From Acidobacteriota bacterium (GTDB lineage Bacteria > Acidobacteriota > Terriglobia > Acidiferrales > UBA7541), in contig QHYO01000563.1 of NCBI GenBank assembly GCA_003224135.1, forward strand, positions 1 to 8,743: DNA of 8,743 nucleotides, read 5' to 3'. The position numbers and the translations under genes were made by a program. The notes beneath the pieces are model-generated. The model worked only from the letters and a program-made list of their open reading frames with translations, was not told where the DNA came from and searched no databases. This document shows positions 1 through 7,337 of this stretch, piece after piece. Numbering within the stretch: the stretch's first letter is position 1; each line of letters starts with the position of its first letter.

Positions 1-64
1 CTGGAGCGAGGATCAGATTCAGGCGTTGGTGACGCACATTCGTTCGCTGCATCAAAAAAAGTAG
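1..64 (+). CDS. 3' end of an upstream gene, possibly a c-type cytochrome (partial)
   Basis: Reading from base 2, 20 codons (WSEDQIQALVTHIRSLHQKK) end in a TAG at 62-64. A pattern of acidic residues, then I-x-A-L-V-x-[HY]-[IL]-R-S-L and a basic end is typical of the last helix of class I c-type cytochromes, where 'LSDEEIxALVAYIRSL' is common. No haem-binding CXXCH lies inside the window, so the family is a guess from this helix alone. That a gene ends here is more secure than what it encodes. The next gene starts 67 bases downstream on the same strand, so co-transcription is possible. No hairpin followed by a T-run separates them. Confidence 0.45.
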   Translation, partial: WSEDQIQALVTHIRSLHQKK

Positions 65-131
65 TTCGACTTCAAGTGCTGCCTTCCGCAGGTGGCAATG
101 TGGCTCGATTCTTCAACTTTGAGAGTAGGTT

Positions 132-1180
132 ATGAAGGACCAGAAAAATCAACTTGGGCAAGAAAAAGGACATGATCCGCATCTTCGAGTGACTTCGCAA
201 GATCACGACCCTGCGAACTCCGGCATTTCCCGGCGTGGATTCCTCGGGTTCGCGGCCGCATCCATTTTCTTAGCGGGCACTGACCAACAGACATCGCGCC
301 CGGAATCGCGGAATGGTATTCCCTACCGGATGCTGGGCCGCACGGGTGAGAAAGTCTCGCTCGTTGGGCTGGGTGGCTATCATCTTGGCAAGCAGGCGGA
401 TCCTCAGGAAAGCATTCGCATTATGCGCACGGGCCTGGATGAAGGAATCAATTTTCTCGACAACTGCTGGGACTACAACGGCGGCGAGAGTGAGATCCGC
501 ATGGGCAACGCGCTGCGTGACGGCTATCGTCAGAAAGCGTTTCTCATGTCCAAGATCGATGGGCGCAGCAAAGCCGCCGCGGCAGATCAGATCAACGAGT
601 CGCTGCGCCGCCTTCAGACCGACCGGATCGATCTTCTGCAGTTCCACGAAATAATTCGCGACACCGACCCGGATCGCATTTTTGCCGAAGGCGGAGCGAT
701 CGAGGCGGTCCTGGAGTCGCAGAAGGCGGGGAAGATCCGCTTTATCGGCTTTACGGGTCACAAAAGTCCGGACATTCACCTGAAAATGCTGGCGACCGCA
801 GCAAAGCACAGTTTCACTTTCGATGCCGTTCAGATGCCTCTCAACGTTATGGACGCGCACTTAAATAGTTTCGAAAAGAAGGTCTTGCCGCTCTTACTGA
901 AGAGCGGCACGGGCGTGCTCGGTATGAAACCTCCACCCCCGTGGAGTGCCTTCACTACTCGATGAACCTTCCCACCAGTGTCGTCATTACCGGCTGCGAT
1001 TCGCTTCCGATTCTCGAGCAAGCTCTAGAGGCTGCCCGCAGTTTTAAGCCGCTCGACTCTTCCGAAGTTGCATCTCTTCTCGCAAAGACTGCGAAAGCCG
1101 CGGAAATCGGCCAGTTCGAACTTTATAAAACGAGTCACCAGTTCGATGGCACCTATTCCAACCCGCAGTGGCTCGGCTAG
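132..1180 (+). pseudogene. Tat-exported aldo/keto reductase, frameshifted (disrupted gene)
   Basis: The first part (132-965, 277 codons) has a twin-arginine signal, SRRGFL at residues 33-38 followed by a hydrophobic stretch (39-49). An aldo/keto reductase barrel follows, with all four catalytic positions: D110, Y115, K141 and H172. After GVLGMK (residues 261-266) the frame runs into a non-homologous PPPPWSAFTTR tail and stops. The family's C-terminal part then continues in another frame from about 932 (STPVECLHYSMNLPTS, then VVITG) to TAG at 1178-1180. Compared with family members as I remember them, about 10-13 residues between GMK and TPVECLHY are also missing. These include the proline/glycine loop that helps bind the NADP pyrophosphate. 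The lesion lies in a C-rich run (CCACCCCC, 933-940). The well-preserved tail suggests a recent lesion or a sequence error. The start ATG has only a weak AGG upstream. If functional, it would be a periplasmic oxidoreductase of unknown substrate. Confidence 0.8.
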
Positions 1181-1210
1181 AAACACGACGGACTTCGGAC
1201 AATAACGAGA

Positions 1211-1217
1211 AAGGTGG
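1211..1217 (+). promoter_or_regulatory. ribosome binding site that fixes the start of the YdbC-like reductase
   Basis: AAGGTGG differs from the ideal AAGGAGG by one base and sits six bases before the ATG at 1224. A TTG at 1218 opens the same frame two codons earlier but would lie directly against this site, so the ATG is preferred. Confidence 0.65.
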
Positions 1218-1223
1218 TTGATC

Positions 1224-2114
1224 ATGAGCAAGAACGTGAACAAGAAAGAAATTTCTGCAAGTGTGGCTGGGAAAGTTTCGCTCGGTGGGGAAATTTCCGT
1301 CGATCGTCTCGGCTTCGGGGCCATGCGCCTTACCGGCGAAGGAATCTGGGGGCCGCCCAAAGATCGCAAGGGCGCTTTAGCAGTACTTCGCCGCGCGGTG
1401 GAGCTTGATGTCAATTTCATCGATACCGCGGATTCCTACGGCCCACACGTAAACGAAGAACTGATTGCCGAAGCGCTGTTTCCCTATCCGGCCGGTCTTG
1501 TGGTAGCGACCAAAGGAGGCTGGAACCGGCCCGGTCCGAATCAATGGACCCATGATGCGACTCCCTCGCACCTTCGCAAAGCGGTTGAGGGAAGTCTCAA
1601 AAGACTGCGCCTGGACCGCATCGACGTTTATCAACTGCACACTCCGGATCCTGTCGTTTCGTTTGAAGCGTCCGTCGAAACTCTGGCTCGGTTGCGAAAC
1701 GAAGGCAAGATTCGCCTGATCGGGTTGTCCAACGTCACGCAAGAACATATCGAGCGCGCACGCAAAATTGTTCCCATCGTTTCCGTGCAGAACCGTTATA
1801 GCTTTGCCGACCGCGAATGGGACTACGTGGTGGACTATTGCGAGCGCAATGAAATCGCCTTTATTCCCTGGTTCCCACTGGGAGCTGGCAAGGTTGCCGG
1901 CGAAGTGCTTGATCGAATCGCAAAAACACACGGTCGAAGCCCCACGCAGGTAGCGCTGGCCTGGCTCCTGCGTCGATCCCTCATTATGCTGCCCATCCCA
2001 GGCACTTCCTCGGTCGCTCATCTTGAGGAAAATGTTGCGGCTGCTTCTTTGCGCTTAACTCGCGAGGACTGCGAAATGCTTTCTACAGTTCCTGAGCTGG
2101 TCGCATCGCGCTGA
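1224..2114 (+). CDS. YdbC/PdxI-like NAD(P)H-dependent aldo/keto reductase
   Basis: A complete 296-residue cytoplasmic (beta/alpha)8-barrel reductase without a signal peptide. It closely resembles E. coli YdbC, reported as the pyridoxal reductase PdxI. Shared segments include RLGFGAMRLTG with GPPKDR, then IDTADSYGPHV, IRLIGLSNVT, QVALAWLLRRS and PIPGTSSVAHLEEN. The catalytic tetrad is present as D67, Y72, K97 and H139. The C-terminal PIPGTSSVAHLEEN (about 258-271) is the usual NADP phosphate-binding segment. Length matches the family (about 285-300). The gene begins 43 bases after the broken Tat reductase on the same strand and may be transcribed with it, but the two are from different subfamilies, so they are not a recent duplication. 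The substrate could be pyridoxal or another small aldehyde. The fold and cofactor class are secure; the exact reaction is inferred. Confidence 0.92.
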   Translation: MSKNVNKKEISASVAGKVSLGGEISVDRLGFGAMRLTGEGIWGPPKDRKGALAVLRRAVELDVNFIDTADSYGPHVNEELIAEALFPYPAGLVVATKGGWNRPGPNQWTHDATPSHLRKAVEGSLKRLRLDRIDVYQLHTPDPVVSFEASVETLARLRNEGKIRLIGLSNVTQEHIERARKIVPIVSVQNRYSFADREWDYVVDYCERNEIAFIPWFPLGAGKVAGEVLDRIAKTHGRSPTQVALAWLLRRSLIMLPIPGTSSVAHLEENVAAASLRLTREDCEMLSTVPELVASR

Positions 2115-2151
2115 ACGGTCTGTCAGTTCTTCACCCGTTCACCGAATTTTC

Positions 2152-2164
2152 CCTCGGACCGAGG
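2152..2164. repeat. 13-bp odd palindrome
   Basis: CCTCGG and CCGAGG flank a single A, giving perfect dyad symmetry 37 bases after the reductase stop. It is preceded, not followed, by TTTT, so it does not have the form of a plus-strand intrinsic terminator. It could be an operator or part of a transcript-end structure. Confidence 0.6.
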
Positions 2165-2173
2165 CAATGGTCG

Positions 2174-2230
2174 CCGGTCGACTTTCCATCTGGTGAGTGT
2201 GGTCACCTACTTTCACCAAAAGTCGACCGG
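2174..2230. repeat. long interrupted inverted repeat with nested arms
   Basis: The 12-bp arms CCGGTCGACTTT (2174-2185) and AAAGTCGACCGG (2219-2230) are perfectly complementary. Inside them TGGTGA (2191-2196) can pair with TCACCA (2213-2218), which directly abuts the right arm, giving an extended stem with a five-base bulge on the left. Alternatively GGTGA (2192-2196) pairs with TCACC (2203-2207) as a small inner hairpin. There is no T-run after it, so an ordinary rho-independent terminator is not supported. Possible roles are a transcript-stabilising hairpin, a REP-like or small mobile palindrome, or a binding site. Confidence 0.75.
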
Positions 2231-2504
2231 CCCATCGTTCTCTTCCCTTAGCAGCCCTGGCGGGCATTCAGTCGAACGTGCATTGCCGCACCAGCTCGTT
2301 AGGCGTATGTCGAGTAGTCGAGCGAACATTTTTCACTTCTAACATCTCCGCCGAAGCGATTCCGTGGACGTTTCAACCCACTCTGCGGGCGCCTTCCTCC
2401 ATCCTCTCACGATAAATCTTGTCGCTTGCATTTCACAAGTAATCACAAATAAGATGTCCTATTACCTTTCGCTGGAGGAGCGGTTTTTCCTCTTGGGGGA
2501 CCGG

Positions 2505-4952
2505 ATGCCAAACGAACTCCTGATGACTCACAAACCGGAACTGCTTCTCAACGACCTGAAAATTGCGCTGCGCTCGCTCGCTCGCTCCAAAGGGCTCGCC
2601 ATCACCGTTGTGCTCACGCTCGCGCTGGGCATCGGCGCCAACGCCGCCATTTTTACCCTTGTGCGCGGCGTGCTCCTTCGCCCGCTCGTCAATCGCGACG
2701 AGAGCCGCCTCATCTATATCCGCCAAAGCGCGCCAGGGATCGGCACGGATAACGTGGCGTTCTCTGTGCCGGAAATCCAGGATCTGCGCGCGAGTGTCAA
2801 AACGCTCACCGCCTTTGGAGACTTTTCCACCATCGGATTCACCATGGTCGGCCTCGGCGAGCCGCGCGAAGTCCGCGCTGGTGTCGTCGGCGGATCGTAT
2901 TTCGACGTGATGGGTCTGCATCCGGTGCTTGGTCGCCTGCTGGATATGCGAGACGACGGCCCAAACGCCGCCGGCGCCGCAGTGCTCACCTATCGATTCT
3001 GGAAGACCACTCTGAATAGCGATCCCTCCGTGATCGGCAAGACCGTCCGGCTCGGTACCCGCTCTGCCACCGTTGTCGGTGTGCTCGAACCCTCAGTGCC
3101 TTATCCCGCGGAAACCGAAATCATCGCCAACGTTGTGACCAGCCCGCATCATCTCTCCGCCACCATGGTCACCGGCCGCGTGCATCGCATGACCGAGTTA
3201 TTCGGCCGGCTCGCGCCAGGTGTCGATCTCGAGCAAGCCCGGTCCGAGCTGCGAGCCGTGCACGCCACGATGGTTCGCGACCATCCCGACGTCTATTCGC
3301 CGAAAGCTGACTTCCGCATCGATGTCGTTCGCCTGCGCGACCAGATCACCTCTGGTGCGCGAACTGTTCTTCTCGTGCTGCTCGCGGCCTCCGGGCTCAT
3401 CTTCGTCATCGCCTGTTCGAACGTCGCCAACTTGATTCTCGCACGCACCGTTCGTCGCGAAGGCGAGCTTGCCGTCCGCGCTGCGCTCGGCGCAAGCACC
3501 GGCGCCCTTCGTCGCACTTTGCTCGCCGAAAGTCTTTTGCTCTGCGGCGCTGGCGCGCTGCTCGGCGTGCTCAGCGCCCGTCCGATGGTTGCCATTCTGG
3601 CTCGCTATGCCTCTCGCTTCTCGGTTCGCGCGCTCGATCTCACCGTCGACTCCAGCATGCTCTGGGTCGGCGCAATTTTAGCCGTTCTCGCGGCAGTGCT
3701 GCTGGCGTTTGTCCCGCGCCTGCCGTCGGCCGATGCGTCGAATGGAATCAGCCTCTCGAACACCAGCCTGCGCATCACCGGCAGCACCAGCCGTCGGCTG
3801 CGCGTCTTCGCCATCACGCAGATCGCCGCATCTTTCATGCTGCTGGCCGGTGCCAGCATGCTGATTAAGACGCTGCTCTCACTGCAAGCCGTCGAGACCG
3901 GTTTCGACACGCATCACACGCCCGATCAAGTCGTAAGTTTCTACAAAGAGTCGATGCGGCGCATCAACGAACTGCCCGGAGTGGATCGCGTTGCCTTTGG
4001 CATCGTCGTTCCTTGGCGAGACGCAGGCAGCTTCGGTCCTGGCTTCCAGTTTTCTGCCGACGGCCACGTCCGCGCGTCCGGCGAAGAAGATCCACGCGCG
4101 CAGTTGCGTACCATCTCGCCCGGATTTTTCGCCGCACTCGGCGTACCCATTCTTGCCGGACGCGACTTCAACGGCTCCGACCGCCGCGACGGCGAGCCAG
4201 TCGTCATCATCAGCCAGAGCGTGGCCCAGCGCATGTTCCCTGGTCAGGACGCCGTCAATCGTCACGTCATGTGGACAGACCCAGTCATGAAGTTCGTCGA
4301 CATCAGCACTGCCCCTCGCCGCATCGTCGGCGTCGTGGCCGATGTGGACGACGAGCACGTGGTCCCAGGCGCTGCGCTCACCGTGTATCACCCCTTTGAG
4401 CAGTTGGAGATCTGGGGCGGCCGACTGTTCGTTCACACCAGCGCAAATCCCTATGGCCTGGTGACACCGGTCACGCGCATTATTCGCGACATGTCCGAGG
4501 ACCAGCCAGTCGAACGCGCCGCCACGCTTGAAGACGTCCGCGCAGAAGTGCTCACGCCGGATCGGCTGAATACCCTAGTGTTCGGCGGCTTCGCGGCTGT
4601 CGCGCTGGTCATTGCTGTCGTCGGCGTCGCGGGCGTCCTGGCCTTTTCCGTCAGCGGGCGTACGCGCGAGTTTGGTATTCGTCTGGTTGTCGGATGCCAA
4701 CCACGCCATCTCCTCACAGGCGTCATCGCCGAAGGCGCGATAATGGCCGCAGTCGGTATCGTTGCCGGCGCCGCAGGCGGCTTTGCGCTGGCCCGCCTGG
4801 CTGGCAGCTATTTCACGTACGTGCAGGTCCCAGGTGCCGTCCCGCTGGTCGCCTCAGCCATCGTGCTACTCGCCGCCGCGGTTATCGCTTCGGTCCTACC
4901 GGCAGCCCGTGCCGCCCGCGTCGACGTGATGCAAGCCATCCGATCGGACTAG
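2505..4952 (+). CDS. ADOP-type (MacB/FtsX-like) ABC transporter permease without ATPase
   Basis: An inner-membrane permease of 815 residues from this start. It opens with the family hallmark after a short cytoplasmic lead: DLKIALRSLARSKG, then LTLALGIGANAAIFTLV and LLRPL (about residues 17-61). A MacB-type periplasmic domain follows (about 62-285). Hydrophobic segments lie near 31-54, 287-306, 341-366, 386-403, 433-453, 692-714, 738-766 and 780-799, with a second periplasmic domain (about 460-690). This is the duplicated four-plus-four helix plan of acidobacterial duplicated orphan permeases. FtsX-type cytoplasmic motifs REGELAVRAALGAS (318-331) and TREFGIRLVVG (720-730) are present. No ATP-binding gene is adjacent, as usual for this family; partner and substrate are unknown. 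After GFDTHH (466-471) the sequence jumps to TPDQVVSFYKE, apparently lacking about a dozen residues. The start is uncertain: ATG 2505 follows GGGGGA at 2495-2500; TTG 2493, ATG 2523 and ATG 2454 are alternatives. Confidence 0.9.
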   Translation: MPNELLMTHKPELLLNDLKIALRSLARSKGLAITVVLTLALGIGANAAIFTLVRGVLLRPLVNRDESRLIYIRQSAPGIGTDNVAFSVPEIQDLRASVKTLTAFGDFSTIGFTMVGLGEPREVRAGVVGGSYFDVMGLHPVLGRLLDMRDDGPNAAGAAVLTYRFWKTTLNSDPSVIGKTVRLGTRSATVVGVLEPSVPYPAETEIIANVVTSPHHLSATMVTGRVHRMTELFGRLAPGVDLEQARSELRAVHATMVRDHPDVYSPKADFRIDVVRLRDQITSGARTVLLVLLAASGLIFVIACSNVANLILARTVRREGELAVRAALGASTGALRRTLLAESLLLCGAGALLGVLSARPMVAILARYASRFSVRALDLTVDSSMLWVGAILAVLAAVLLAFVPRLPSADASNGISLSNTSLRITGSTSRRLRVFAITQIAASFMLLAGASMLIKTLLSLQAVETGFDTHHTPDQVVSFYKESMRRINELPGVDRVAFGIVVPWRDAGSFGPGFQFSADGHVRASGEEDPRAQLRTISPGFFAALGVPILAGRDFNGSDRRDGEPVVIISQSVAQRMFPGQDAVNRHVMWTDPVMKFVDISTAPRRIVGVVADVDDEHVVPGAALTVYHPFEQLEIWGGRLFVHTSANPYGLVTPVTRIIRDMSEDQPVERAATLEDVRAEVLTPDRLNTLVFGGFAAVALVIAVVGVAGVLAFSVSGRTREFGIRLVVGCQPRHLLTGVIAEGAIMAAVGIVAGAAGGFALARLAGSYFTYVQVPGAVPLVASAIVLLAAAVIASVLPAARAARVDVMQAIRSD

Positions 4953-5086
4953 CCTCCCTGTCTGACGCTGTCCTAGCTGCTTTCACATCCGCCGTTGGTC
5001 GGGTTAGATAGGAAAGATGCTGTGTTGAAATGTCCAAACGGGCCCCTAAGATTCAGGCCGCATCCGTTCATTTCAATCCAACAGCT

Positions 5087-6499
5087 TTATTGGTTGGAGT
5101 GCCTGTATAGCAGTGGCATCGGCTGGGAAATTGCCGGAAGCCGCAGCTCCACGATCAGCCCGCCCAACGGGGAATTTCGAGCGGAAACTGCACCGCCGTG
5201 CAAACGAATCGCATGGTCGGTAATCGCAAGTCCCAATCCTACTCCGCCGGTTTCACGCTCCCTCGAATCGGCGACCCGGTAGAAGGGACGGAATACATTC
5301 ACAAGATCCGGCTCTGGCACGCCGGGTCCATGGTCGGCGACGTGAATGATGGCAATCGTCTGTCCGTTGACGCTGTCTGCGAGCAGACTCACTTCAACCT
5401 GCGAGCCACGTTCAGTATAACGGATTGCGTTTCTGAGAACGTTTTCGATCGCGCTTCGCAGAAGACTGGTGTTGGCTCTTACCAGCAGCGGCTCGGAAAG
5501 CACAACAATGACGGAGCATTCGATGCTTCGTGCCTCAAAATCCGCGTCCGCGACAATTTCCTGTAAGAACAGCGACAGCTCTATCGTGCGGCGCGCTGCG
5601 ATGTCGCTTTCACTTTCCAACCGCGCCAGTGTCAGTATCTGCGCGATCATCTCGTTGAGCCGGTCCGCGTCTTTTTGTATTCGATCCCAAGTGCTTTGTA
5701 GCTCCTCTCCACTTCGCTGCCTGCCCAATCCAAGCGCGACGTTCATTCTGGCCAGCGGCGAACGCAGTTCGTGCGAAATGGCTTGCAGCAGTCTTCGCTG
5801 TACATTCATCAAGGTCTCGAGGTGCTCCGCCATGTGATCGAAATCGTGTCCCAGTGCGGCGATTTCATCACGCCGCCGTCCAAGTGTGGCTCCGACTCTG
5901 GTGCTGAGTTTGCCTGCCGCGATTTCACGCACGGCATGCTGAAGCCGCAATACTGGCGAGGTGATGTAATGCGCCAACCACAGGCACACTAAAATCCCCA
6001 CAATGACAATCGCCGCGAGCCTGATCAACAGTTCTCTAAGCCCCGAATGGAAAGGTCCGAAAGTCGGTGGGGCGATCTCCGTGTAGAAGACGTAGGATTT
6101 TCCGCTCGGGCCGTACGTTCGTTGCGCTAGCACTCGCGTGTCATGATCGGTTTCAAATTGCGTTTCATAGGTTCGCGAGGCGCGAAAGATCAGCGGCATC
6201 AGAACGGGCGCGGACTCCTGGCCAAGCACATTCCTACCCTCAGAGGTGAACAATCCGGGGCGTGCCGGTGAAGTGTCGCTCATCTCGGCGAGATATTTCT
6301 GCAGTTCGGCAGGGCCGCCTTGTTCGAAAACACGCGCGGCGTGCTCGGCCTCCAGTCGAACGACACGATCCGCGACGGAGCGGAAGCGGCTATCCGCGCT
6401 GTCGATTCTGCTTGAGGCGACAGACAATGCCAGCGTGCCACCGACCAGAAACATCGCCACCAGGAACCAAACAAAAATCTTCCAAAAGAGACGGTTCAT
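5087..6499 (-). CDS. CpxA-like sensor histidine kinase
   Basis: A complete 470-residue inner-membrane kinase, the partner of the response regulator just upstream. A first membrane helix (about 8-28) is followed by a periplasmic sensor region (about 29-157) and a second helix (about 158-178). A HAMP linker (about 179-232) has P182 and an REIAAGKLSTRVG segment. The dimerisation domain carries the phosphorylated H243 in SHELRSP. The ATP-binding domain shows the N box (N353, N357), the G1 box DHGPGVP (389-395), the F box FRPFYR (403-408) and the G2 box GVGLGLAI (419-426). All catalytic boxes are intact, so it should autophosphorylate and transfer to D72 of the regulator. Order, length and the adjoining regulator resemble E. 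coli CpxA, an envelope-stress sensor, but the sensor region is not conserved enough to name its signal. The ATG overlaps the regulator's stop. The gene ends facing the permease, 134 bases away. Confidence 0.93.
   Translation of the reverse strand: MNRLFWKIFVWFLVAMFLVGGTLALSVASSRIDSADSRFRSVADRVVRLEAEHAARVFEQGGPAELQKYLAEMSDTSPARPGLFTSEGRNVLGQESAPVLMPLIFRASRTYETQFETDHDTRVLAQRTYGPSGKSYVFYTEIAPPTFGPFHSGLRELLIRLAAIVIVGILVCLWLAHYITSPVLRLQHAVREIAAGKLSTRVGATLGRRRDEIAALGHDFDHMAEHLETLMNVQRRLLQAISHELRSPLARMNVALGLGRQRSGEELQSTWDRIQKDADRLNEMIAQILTLARLESESDIAARRTIELSLFLQEIVADADFEARSIECSVIVVLSEPLLVRANTSLLRSAIENVLRNAIRYTERGSQVEVSLLADSVNGQTIAIIHVADHGPGVPEPDLVNVFRPFYRVADSRERETGGVGLGLAITDHAIRLHGGAVSARNSPLGGLIVELRLPAISQPMPLLYRHSNQ
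6496..6499 (-). promoter_or_regulatory. ATGA stop-start overlap coupling regulator and kinase
   Basis: On the minus strand the four bases ATGA contain both the kinase start codon (ATG, 6499-6497) and the regulator stop codon (TGA, 6498-6496). No clear Shine-Dalgarno sequence precedes the kinase start, so translation by reinitiation after the regulator is likely. Confidence 0.8.
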
Positions 6500-7287
6500 G
6501 GAGCAATAGCGCTGTGAGATATCGAATGGCCCGGGTGATGTGTATACAGATAACCGACATTGCGGATGCTGCGTATTCGTTCGATGCCCTCGGCCGTGAC
6601 GCCAAGCTTTTTTCGAAGGTTGCTGACGTGCACGTCGATGCTTCGATCGAATGGAGAAAATTCCCGGTCCAAGACCACCCGCACCAGATCTTTCCGGGAA
6701 ATAACCCGCCCGCTCGATTTGATCAGCGTCACCAGCAAATCAAATTCGGTAGTGGTCAGTTCAACTGGTGTTCCGCTGACGCGGCAGGTGCGCGAACCTT
6801 GGTCCAGGTACAGGTCGCCTAACTCCAGCCGTTCCGGGCTCCATAGTCCATCGCTTGCGCCGGCCGGACGCAATCGCCGCAGCACAGCGCGAATACGAGC
6901 TACCAACTCGCGTGGATTAAATGGCTTCGGTAGATAATCGTCCGCGCCGTGTTCGAGACCAAGAATGCGGTCCACGTCTTCGCCTCGTGCAGTGAGCATC
7001 AGCACGCCGACACGCGATGCTCGACGGATGGCTTGCAATACTTGCAAGCCGTTCATTCCCGGAAGCATCACATCCAGGATCACCACATCATATTTCCCGG
7101 AAAGTGCCTGCTCGAGGCCATGCCGCCCCTCGTGAATTAGATCGACGTAGAAGCATTCCTGCACGAGGTACTCTCGCACCAGTTCGCACAGTTCACGATC
7201 ATCGTCAATGACTAAGACGCGGTCCACACCTGGTTCCAGCGCTTCGTTTTGCTCTCCGTAAGCAGGCTCAGATGCGGGATCGGACAT
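6496..7287 (-). CDS. OmpR-family (CpxR-like) response regulator
   Basis: A complete 263-residue cytoplasmic DNA-binding regulator. The receiver domain (about 22-138) has the acidic cluster D28-D29-D30, the phosphorylation site D72 in VVILDVMLPGMNG, the switch T99 in LMLTA and K121 in LPKPF. A linker leads to a winged-helix domain (about 150-252) with LTTTEFDLLVTLI, the recognition-helix region RSIDVHVSNLRKKLG (215-229) and the terminal wing IRSIRNVGYLY. This makes it an OmpR/PhoB-type transcription factor; its context with a CpxA-like kinase suggests a CpxR-like role. It has a somewhat long N-terminal lead (about 20 residues before the receiver), so a GTG at codon 21 is a conceivable alternative start, and no strong ribosome binding site precedes the ATG. 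Just upstream lies an array of repeats that suits its DNA-binding class, suggesting autoregulation. Confidence 0.94.
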   Translation of the reverse strand: MSDPASEPAYGEQNEALEPGVDRVLVIDDDRELCELVREYLVQECFYVDLIHEGRHGLEQALSGKYDVVILDVMLPGMNGLQVLQAIRRASRVGVLMLTARGEDVDRILGLEHGADDYLPKPFNPRELVARIRAVLRRLRPAGASDGLWSPERLELGDLYLDQGSRTCRVSGTPVELTTTEFDLLVTLIKSSGRVISRKDLVRVVLDREFSPFDRSIDVHVSNLRKKLGVTAEGIERIRSIRNVGYLYTHHPGHSISHSAIAP

Positions 7288-7321
7288 AAAGGTAGCCTAG
7301 CCAAGCTGAGCGGCATGCTCT

Positions 7322-7337
7322 GTAAAGTTGTGTTAAG
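7322..7337 (+). promoter_or_regulatory. plus-strand pair of GTNAAG repeats (CpxR-box-like)
   Basis: GTAAAG (7322-7327) and GTTAAG (7332-7337) start 10 bp apart, so they lie on the same face of the helix. Read as GTAAA-N5-GTTAA this differs by one base from the E. coli CpxR consensus GTAAA-N5-GTAAA. It sits 35-50 bases upstream of the regulator's start codon and about 106-121 bases upstream of the bamA start. I infer a binding site for the adjacent OmpR-family regulator; binding itself is not shown. Confidence 0.6.

Larger units (their letters stand above)
2115..2504 (+). other. 390-base stretch without a convincing gene
   Basis: This gap separates the YdbC-like reductase from the permease. 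It holds two palindromic elements, listed separately (2152-2164 and 2174-2230). A 72-codon frame (2197-2415) has no recognisable protein character. The permease frame is itself open back to 2364, but the residues before 2505 do not resemble the family, so I treat them as untranslated leader. A GGAGGAG at 2474-2480 is a strong ribosome-binding sequence, 12 bases before an in-frame TTG at 2493. That is an alternative start for the permease. No promoter stands out clearly. Confidence 0.6.

Noticed and set aside
270..860. 196-codon open frame on the minus strand
   Set aside because: It lies opposite the conserved reductase barrel, has no family resemblance and is what codon bias in the GC-rich sense strand would produce.
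941..1180. Independent small gene starting at GTG 941
   Set aside because: Its sequence is the conserved C-terminal part of the same aldo/keto reductase and lacks its own start signals, so it is the downstream half of a broken gene.
1377..2021. 214-codon open frame on the minus strand
   Set aside because: It is antisense to the YdbC-like reductase, whose conserved motifs and catalytic residues fix the coding strand.
2300..2312. GTTAGGC resembling the right end of an integron attC site
   Set aside because: No matching GCCTAAC-type left end or paired inner sites were found within a sensible distance, so it is a chance match.
2197..2415. 72-codon open frame between the reductase and the permease
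   Set aside because: Composition is unlike a protein, no ribosome binding site precedes it, it begins within the long inverted repeat and it overlaps the permease leader.
5077..5098. Hairpin TCCAAC / GTTGGA at the end of the kinase gene as a terminator
   Set aside because: The stem is only six base pairs with a ten-base loop that includes the kinase stop codon, and no T-run follows on either strand.
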